Below, piece after piece: positions 6,446 through 10,635 of a DNA stretch of 10,635 bases. Numbering within the stretch: position 1 is the stretch's first letter; the number at the start of each line of letters is the position of its first letter. The stretch is taken from the NCBI GenBank assembly GCA_031279575.1, contig JAITIG010000195.1, positions 1 to 10,635 of the forward strand, read 5' to 3'. The translations under genes were made by a program, and so were the position numbers. Source of the DNA: Bifidobacteriaceae bacterium. Lineage in GTDB: Bacteria > Actinomycetota > Actinomycetes > Actinomycetales > WQXJ01. Under the pieces are notes generated by a model. It ran no database searches. It was not told where the DNA came from and saw nothing but the letters and a program-made list of their open reading frames with translations.

Positions 6446-6463
6446 GAAAACCGGCTTTCTCGG
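6436..6463 (+). terminator. Overlapping hairpins at the GTPase operon end
   Basis: Two mutually exclusive structures overlap the stop codon. GCCGG (6436-6440) pairs with CCGGC (6451-6455), followed by TTTCT. Alternatively CTGAGAAA (6442-6449) pairs with TTTCTCGG (6456-6463, one G-U). The first resembles a weak intrinsic terminator and the second would disrupt it. This may attenuate read-through into ssb rather than stop it. Confidence 0.3.
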
Positions 6464-6502
6464 CTGTCCACAGGCCGTTTGTTTCTCACCGGCGCCGGGG
6501 CC

Positions 6503-6556
6503 GGCTTGGCGGCATCATGGCTGGCGAGGGGCGCGGTCAGCGCCCGGTGCCAAGCC
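6503..6556 (+). promoter_or_regulatory. Structured leader abutting the ssb ribosome binding site
   Basis: GGCTTGGC (6503-6510) is perfectly complementary to GCCAAGCC (6549-6556), enclosing a second hairpin, GGGCGC (6529-6534) with GCGCCC (6540-6545). The outer stem ends exactly where the Shine-Dalgarno AAAGGAG (6557-6563) begins. Such a fold could influence initiation, but GC-rich DNA makes chance complementarity common. The whole gap 6446-6573 lacks any TA dinucleotide, so no TANNNT promoter is present. Confidence 0.3.
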
Positions 6557-6573
6557 AAAGGAGCGCAGGTGAG

Positions 6574-7275
6574 ATGAACAACGAGATCACAGTGACAGTC
6601 GAAGGCTGGGTGGCGAAGCCGCCGCAGCGCTTCGGCAAGGACGAGGACACTTGGGTGGTGTTCCGGGTCGGGTCGACAGCCTGGTGGCGCGACTCCCAGG
6701 GCACGGTCAAAGAGGCGCCGACAGCCTGGTTCGACGTCAAGATCGGCCAAGAAGGGCTGGTCGACGGCGTGCTGCTGTCCCTCAAGCCGGGCGATCCGGT
6801 GATTGTGAACGGGCGGCTGTCGCCTAGGTCCTGGGTCGACCGCGACGGCAAACCGCGCACCACCATGCAGATCGCCGCCCGCTCGGTGGGCCACAACCTG
6901 CGCTGGGGCAAGTCGATCTTCAAACGCCACACCTCTGGGTCGGCAAATGCCCGGCTGTCGGTCCTGCCCGGCGGCGCCGGCCAATCGCGCCAGGCGGAGG
7001 ATGGCGCCGGGCCGCCGGAGGATTCCGCCTTGGCCGGCGCTAGGCCGGCTGGCGAGATGGGCGCCTCGCCCGAGTCCCGCGACCTGGTCGGATTGCCGGG
7101 CGGCGGCGGCCCGCCGGCCCAGGAGCAGGCGGATCAGTGGGCGGCCCCGGGAGTCGAGGGCGGCCCCGGGGGCGGCCCGGCGGCATCGGACAGGCCATTG
7201 ACGCCGGCCGAGGCGGAGCGGTTGGCCTTCGCGGCGGCCGACGCGGCCCTGGAGGAGGCCGCGGCCGCGGCTTGA
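6574..7275 (+). CDS. Single-stranded DNA-binding protein paralogue (SsbB-like)
   Basis: A 233-aa protein with one OB fold in residues 1-115, opening MNNEITVTVEGWVAKPPQRF. It includes FRVGSTAWWRD with aromatic residues suited to stacking on ssDNA, the central AWFDVKI strand, and the GDPVIVNGRLSPRSW strand followed by an IAARSVGHNL strand. Residues 116-205 are a Gly/Pro-rich disordered linker. The C terminus is an Ala-rich predicted helix ending EEAAAAA and lacks the DDDIPF-type acidic tip by which the main SSB recruits partners, so this is probably an accessory paralogue. In M. tuberculosis the SSB-like Rv2478c also sits beside the EttA gene Rv2477c, which supports the call. ATG 6574 has AAAGGAG 10 nt upstream. 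No promoter is visible, so read-through from the GTPase genes is possible. Confidence 0.85.
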   Translation: MNNEITVTVEGWVAKPPQRFGKDEDTWVVFRVGSTAWWRDSQGTVKEAPTAWFDVKIGQEGLVDGVLLSLKPGDPVIVNGRLSPRSWVDRDGKPRTTMQIAARSVGHNLRWGKSIFKRHTSGSANARLSVLPGGAGQSRQAEDGAGPPEDSALAGARPAGEMGASPESRDLVGLPGGGGPPAQEQADQWAAPGVEGGPGGGPAASDRPLTPAEAERLAFAAADAALEEAAAAA

Positions 7276-7309
7276 GCGGCGGCCGGGCGGCCTGGCGCGG
7301 CCCGCCTTG

Positions 7310-7315
7310 TACCCT
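7310..7315 (+). promoter_or_regulatory. Candidate -10 (TACCCT) for leaderless ettA
   Basis: TACCCT fits TANNNT, and the GTG start follows after exactly 6 nt (7316-7321), which places the transcript start at the start codon. No Shine-Dalgarno sequence lies upstream of the GTG. orn has the same geometry. Confidence 0.55.
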
Positions 7316-7321
7316 GGTGCG

Positions 7322-9004
7322 GTGCCTGAATTCATCTATGTCATGAACCGCGCCCGCAAAGCCCACGGCGACAAGCTGATCCTGGACGATGTCACGCTGG
7401 CGTTCTACCCGGGGGCGAAGATCGGCGTGGTGGGGCCGAACGGAGCCGGCAAGTCCTCCGTCTTGAAAATCATGGCCGGGCTCGACCAGCCGTCCAACGG
7501 GGAAGCCAGGCTGACGCCCGGCTACACCGTGGGCATGCTGCTCCAAGAGCCGGCCCTGGATGACTCCAAGACGGTCCTGGGCAACGTTGAGCAGGGCGTC
7601 GGCCCCATCAAAGCCAAACTGGACCGGTTCAACCAGATCGCCGAGGAGCTGGCGGCGCCCAACGCGGACTACGACAAGCTGCTGGCGGAGATGGGCGTCC
7701 TCCAAGAGGCCCTCGACCATGCCGGCGCCTGGGACTTGGACGCGCGGCTGGAGCAGGCCATGGACGCGCTGCGCTGCCCGCCGCCGGACACCCCGGTGGC
7801 GGTCTTGTCCGGCGGCGAGCGCAGGCGGGTGGCGCTGTGCCGGCTGCTGCTGGAGCAACCCGATCTGCTGCTGCTGGACGAGCCGACCAACCACTTGGAC
7901 GCCGAGTCGGTCCAATGGCTGGAGCAGCATCTGGCCGCCTACCACGGGGCGGTGCTGGCGGTGACGCACGATAGGTACTTCTTGGAAGGCGTGGCGCAGT
8001 GGATCTTGGAGCTGGACCGGGGGCGGGCCTACGCCTACGAGGGCAACTACTCCGTCTACCTGGCCAAGAAGCAGGAGCGGCTCCAAGTCCAGGGGCAAAA
8101 GGACGCCAAACTGGCCAAACGCCTGGCTGACGAGCTGGCCTGGGTGCGGCAAAACGCCAAGGGCCGGCAGGCCAAGTCGAAGGCCCGGCTGCAGCGCTAC
8201 GAGGAGATGGCCGCCGCGGCCGAGCGCACCCGCAAACTGGACTTCGACGAGATCCAGATCCCGCCCGGGCCGCGCCTCGGCTCGATTGTGCTGGAGGCCT
8301 CCGACCTGCGCAAAGGCTTCGGCGACCGGGTCTTGATCGACGGTTTGAGCTTCTCGCTGCCAAGGAACGGGATTGTCGGGGTGATTGGCCCCAACGGGGT
8401 TGGCAAGACCACCTTGTTCAAAACCGTGGTCGGGCTGGAGCCGCTCGACGCCGGCCAACTGAAGATAGGCGAGACAGTCAAAATCTCCTATGTGGACCAA
8501 GGCCGGGAAGGGATCGACCCGGGGCGCTCCGTTTGGCAGGTGGTCTCCGAGGGGCTGGACCACATCCAGGTGGGGCAAATCGACCTGCCCTCCCGGGCCT
8601 ACCTGTCCGCTTTCGGCTTCAAAGGGCCGGATCAGCAAAAGCCTGCCGGGGTGCTGTCCGGCGGGGAGCGCAACCGGCTCAACCTGGCCTTGACGCTGAA
8701 GCAGGGCGGCAACCTGCTGCTGCTGGACGAGCCCACCAACGACCTTGATGTCGAAACCTTGTCCTCGCTGGAAAACGCCCTGCTGGAGTTCCCCGGTTGC
8801 GCTGTTGTGGTGTCCCACGACCGCTGGTTCTTGGACCGGGTGGCGACCCACATCCTGGCCTACGAGGGCAACCAGGCGGACCCGGCGCGGTGGCACTGGT
8901 TCGAGGGCAACTACGCCGGCTACGAGGCCAACAAGGTGGAGCGTTTGGGCCCAGAGGCGGCCCGGCCGCACCGGGTGGCCTACCGGCGGCTGCGCCGCGA
9001 CTAG
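7322..9004 (+). CDS. ettA: Energy-dependent translational throttle protein EttA (ABC-F ATPase)
   Basis: A cytoplasmic ABC-F ATPase of 560 aa (E. coli EttA has 555). It binds the ribosomal E site and gates the first elongation steps according to ATP/ADP. Domain 1: Walker A GPNGAGKS (38-45), arm insertion at about 90-140, signature LSGGERRR (162-169), Walker B LLLLDEPTNHLD (Asp186, catalytic Glu187). The charged interdomain linker that contacts P-site tRNA lies at about 240-320. Domain 2: GPNGVGKTT (356-364), LSGGERNR (445-452), LLLLDEPTNDLD (Asp469, Glu470). The C terminus RLGPEAARPHRVAYRRL is characteristic of EttA and distinguishes it from other ABC-F proteins. GTG 7322 gives the family N terminus (M)PEFIYVMNRARKAHG, and the transcript is probably leaderless. 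It follows ssb after 46 bp, an arrangement also found in mycobacteria. Confidence 0.97.
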   Translation: MPEFIYVMNRARKAHGDKLILDDVTLAFYPGAKIGVVGPNGAGKSSVLKIMAGLDQPSNGEARLTPGYTVGMLLQEPALDDSKTVLGNVEQGVGPIKAKLDRFNQIAEELAAPNADYDKLLAEMGVLQEALDHAGAWDLDARLEQAMDALRCPPPDTPVAVLSGGERRRVALCRLLLEQPDLLLLDEPTNHLDAESVQWLEQHLAAYHGAVLAVTHDRYFLEGVAQWILELDRGRAYAYEGNYSVYLAKKQERLQVQGQKDAKLAKRLADELAWVRQNAKGRQAKSKARLQRYEEMAAAAERTRKLDFDEIQIPPGPRLGSIVLEASDLRKGFGDRVLIDGLSFSLPRNGIVGVIGPNGVGKTTLFKTVVGLEPLDAGQLKIGETVKISYVDQGREGIDPGRSVWQVVSEGLDHIQVGQIDLPSRAYLSAFGFKGPDQQKPAGVLSGGERNRLNLALTLKQGGNLLLLDEPTNDLDVETLSSLENALLEFPGCAVVVSHDRWFLDRVATHILAYEGNQADPARWHWFEGNYAGYEANKVERLGPEAARPHRVAYRRLRRD

Positions 9005-9044
9005 CGGGCCGGCCTGGCCAGGGGCGGCGGCGGGCGCCAAGTGC

Positions 9045-9050
9045 TAGTCT
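9045..9050 (+). promoter_or_regulatory. Candidate -10 (TAGTCT) of the EIIB gene
   Basis: TAGTCT fits TANNNT and predicts a transcript start near 9057 and a leader of about 50 nt, ending in GGAGG (9094-9098) 8 nt before TTG 9107. It excludes an otherwise possible GTG start at 9041, which would lie upstream of the transcript start. Confidence 0.4.
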
Positions 9051-9106
9051 CGTGGCGAAAACCCAAGGCCGGCCGCGGCCTGCCAACCCCCTTGGAGGAA
9101 GCCGAG

Positions 9107-9376
9107 TTGAAGTTTGCCGCAGAGTTGGTTCAGCGCCTCGGCGGCGCCGCCAACGTCACCGACCTTGAGCCGTGCGTCAACCGCGTGCGGGTCCAAGTGG
9201 CCAACCCCGCCCTGGTGGACGTGCCCGGCTTGAAGTCGATGGGGGCGCACGGGGTGGTCATCTCAGGCTGGGTGGTCCAAGTTGTGATCAGCGCCGACAC
9301 CTGCCAGGTGGCTGGCGCCGCGCGCCGCCTGCTGGCGCCGCCCGCCGCCGCCCGCAAACGCCTGGCCGCCGCCTGA
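9107..9376 (+). CDS. Stand-alone PTS EIIB domain, glucose/sucrose family
   Basis: An 89-aa cytoplasmic protein that matches a single glucose-superfamily EIIB domain (usually 75-90 aa). In a sugar PTS it would accept phosphate from EIIA on a cysteine and pass it to sugar bound by EIIC. The phosphocysteine is Cys23 in DLEPCVNRVRVQV, the family motif DxCxTRLR, with Asn in the usual Thr position. The second hallmark strand reads GVVISGWVVQVVIS. TTG 9107 is chosen for GGAGG at 9094-9098. The C-terminal tail (CQVAGAARRLLAPPAAARKRLAAA) is Ala/Arg-rich, and its DNA is partly duplicated downstream. No EIIA, EIIC, HPr or sugar gene is in the window, so it works either with distant components or in regulation. 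Confidence 0.85.
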   Translation: MKFAAELVQRLGGAANVTDLEPCVNRVRVQVANPALVDVPGLKSMGAHGVVISGWVVQVVISADTCQVAGAARRLLAPPAAARKRLAAA

Positions 9377-9438
9377 CCCGCCCGCCTGGCAAACAGGTGG
9401 CTGGCGCCGCCCTCCGCCTGCTGGCGCCGCGCGCCGCC
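9305..9438. repeat. 45-bp direct repeat duplicating the EIIB 3' end
   Basis: Copy 1 (9305-9349) lies inside the EIIB tail, and copy 2 (9394-9438) lies in the spacer before the convergent permease gene. They match at 42 of 45 positions and begin CAGGTGGCTGGCGCCGC. The offset is 89 bp. The likeliest origin is a local tandem duplication that left the second copy non-coding. Confidence 0.8.
9382..9400 (+). terminator. Hairpin after the EIIB gene
   Basis: CCGCCTG (9382-9388), loop GCAAA, CAGGTGG (9394-9400): a 7-bp stem with one G-U pair, starting 5 nt after the stop. There is no U-tract, so it is a candidate hairpin-only terminator between convergent genes. Its right arm is the beginning of the duplicated 45-bp copy. 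Confidence 0.4.
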
Positions 9439-9447
9439 CGACCGGGC

Positions 9448-10635
9448 TCACAAGGCGGTCAGCGCCCGGGCCGGCGCTGTGCGCGCCGCCCGCCCGCCCG
9501 GCAAGGCCGAGGCCGCCAGCCCCGCCAGCAGTGTCAGGCCAAACACCCAGGCCAAGCGCCCGGGCGGGAAAGACAAGGCGAAGCCGTTGGTCGGCCCCAG
9601 CACCAAACCGGCCGCCGCGAAGGCGAACCCGGTGCCCAGGGCGACCCCCACCAGCCCGGCCACACCGGACATCACAATGCCCTCGAGGGCCAGCATGGAG
9701 CGGGTCTGGCCCTGGGTCAAACCCAGCGCCCGCAGCACCGCGGTCTCGCGGCGCCGTTCGATGACGGAAAGCGAGAGCGTGTTGGAAACCCCGATCAGCG
9801 CCACCACCACCGAGACGGCCAGCAGCGCCAAGCCAATCAGCAGCATCGTGTCAACCGCCCGGCGGCGCTCGGCCCGCTGCACCGCCTGGTTGTCGACCTG
9901 GACGGCCGCCTGCCCGGTGGAGGCCTCGGCCACAGTCGCCATGATCTGGTTTTGGACCTCCGTCGGGTCGGCCTCGGAGGCCACCTTGAGCCACATGGCC
10001 GAGACGGTGGCCTGCCCGCCCAAGCTCTGGATGGTCTCCGGGGCGGCCAGCATCGCCGCCGGCAGCGCGTCCATCGCCTCGACGTAGCGGAAGACGATGT
10101 CGGCGGGCTCGGCATCGGGCGCCCAAACTTGCCGGCTGGTGCCGTCCACCCCGCCGCTGGGCAAGCCTTCGGACCAGGCTTCCGGGTCGCGGATGGACTC
10201 GTTGGCCCAGGCGTCGACCAAGATCACGCCCGGCTCAAGCGCTGCGGCCACCTCCGGCAGGTTGATGGCGGCCTCCAGCACAGGCGAATCCGCCACCGAG
10301 ACGGTGTAGTAGACCAGTTCGCCGGCGTCGCTCGGCACCGCCACCCAGCTGGTGCCAACGCGCGCCGCGGCCGCCACGCCGGGCACCGCCTCCAAGCGCG
10401 CCACCATCTTGGCGGGCAGGGCGTCGGCGGCGACCATGTCCGCCGCCTGCTGCGGGAAAATCTCGGAGTACCACCCGTTCCAGGTCCCGCCAACAGCCAC
10501 GTCGACGGCGGTGAACAGCCCAATCTGCCGGTCGAGCGTCCGGTTGACGGTCTCGGCCGCCACAATCATGCCGCTGACCAGTGTCACCCCAATCATCAGG
10601 GCGGTGGCGGTGGCAGCGGTGCGGCGCGGGTTGCG
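9448..10635 (-). CDS. FtsX/MacB-type ABC transporter permease, C-terminal part
   Basis: The frame stays open to the right edge, so the 5' part is missing; 395 residues plus the stop are visible. Upstream of the first internal ATG it reads RNPRRTAATATAL, which precedes the second membrane unit in large permeases with two FtsX domains, so the full protein is probably about 800 aa. A membrane segment (IGVTLVSGMIVAAETV) comes first, then about 210 residues of extracytoplasmic MacB-like domain, then three membrane helices of an FtsX domain: near MLLIGLALLAVSVVVALIGV, GIVMSGVAGLVGVALGTGFA and LAWVFGLTLLAGLAASAL. ERRRETAVLRALGLT is the typical cytoplasmic coupling segment. It would work with an ABC ATPase encoded outside the window, exporting a substrate or acting in lipoprotein or envelope handling; the substrate is unknown. 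Confidence 0.92.
   Translation of the reverse strand, partial: RNPRRTAATATALMIGVTLVSGMIVAAETVNRTLDRQIGLFTAVDVAVGGTWNGWYSEIFPQQAADMVAADALPAKMVARLEAVPGVAAAARVGTSWVAVPSDAGELVYYTVSVADSPVLEAAINLPEVAAALEPGVILVDAWANESIRDPEAWSEGLPSGGVDGTSRQVWAPDAEPADIVFRYVEAMDALPAAMLAAPETIQSLGGQATVSAMWLKVASEADPTEVQNQIMATVAEASTGQAAVQVDNQAVQRAERRRAVDTMLLIGLALLAVSVVVALIGVSNTLSLSVIERRRETAVLRALGLTQGQTRSMLALEGIVMSGVAGLVGVALGTGFAFAAAGLVLGPTNGFALSFPPGRLAWVFGLTLLAGLAASALPGGRAARTAPARALTAL

Noticed and set aside
6464..6472. CTGTCCACA, one base from the DnaA box TTGTCCACA
   Set aside because: A single imperfect box with no cluster, AT-rich element or replication gene nearby.
7040..9040. 666-codon minus-strand frame opposite ettA
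   Set aside because: The plus strand holds a complete EttA with all ABC motifs; the antisense frame has no recognisable domain.
9041..9106. Longer EIIB starting at GTG 9041
   Set aside because: It would begin upstream of a likely promoter and lacks a ribosome binding site; TTG 9107 has GGAGG 8 nt upstream.

Overview
The window is very GC-rich and reads as chromosomal DNA of an Actinomycetota. The evidence is GTG and TTG starts, TANNNT -10 elements, at least two genes that look leaderless, and actinobacterial-type protein families: a fused Wzz/BY-kinase, a dynamin-like GTPase pair, an SSB paralogue next to EttA, and oligoribonuclease. TTG leucine codons look common beside CTG, unlike Streptomyces-type codon use. 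I cannot name a genus.

Layout. Bases 1-336 hold no convincing gene: GC-rich repeats, then a candidate promoter. Bases 337-2357 carry a two-gene cassette, a polysaccharide co-polymerase/tyrosine autokinase and its likely cognate low-molecular-weight tyrosine phosphatase, joined by a TTGA stop/start overlap. The convergent gap 2358-2518 is almost filled by a seven-unit 21-23 bp tandem repeat that runs into the stop codon of orn. orn (minus strand) and a tRNA-Arg(UCU) gene (plus strand) diverge from a 42-bp promoter region.

Bases 3426-6445 hold two translationally coupled dynamin/YfjP-like GTPases (ATGA overlap). An SSB-like gene follows and may be read through from them, because the 128-bp gap contains no TA dinucleotide and hence no TANNNT element. 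ettA (ABC-F translational throttle) follows from its own promoter. A small stand-alone PTS EIIB gene comes next, with a partly duplicated 3' end. The window closes with the C-terminal part of a minus-strand FtsX/MacB-type ABC permease that runs off the right edge.

Functional themes: reversible tyrosine phosphorylation controlling surface polysaccharide chain length; a predicted membrane-remodelling GTPase pair; and housekeeping RNA, DNA and translation factors (Orn, SSB paralogue, EttA). I found no CRISPR array, insertion sequence, integrase or clear foreign island. Nothing here proves a new system. The points most worth a second look are the tandem-repeat spacer, the linkage of the GTPase pair to ssb and ettA, a low-complexity insertion inside one G domain, and a repeated leaderless promoter geometry.
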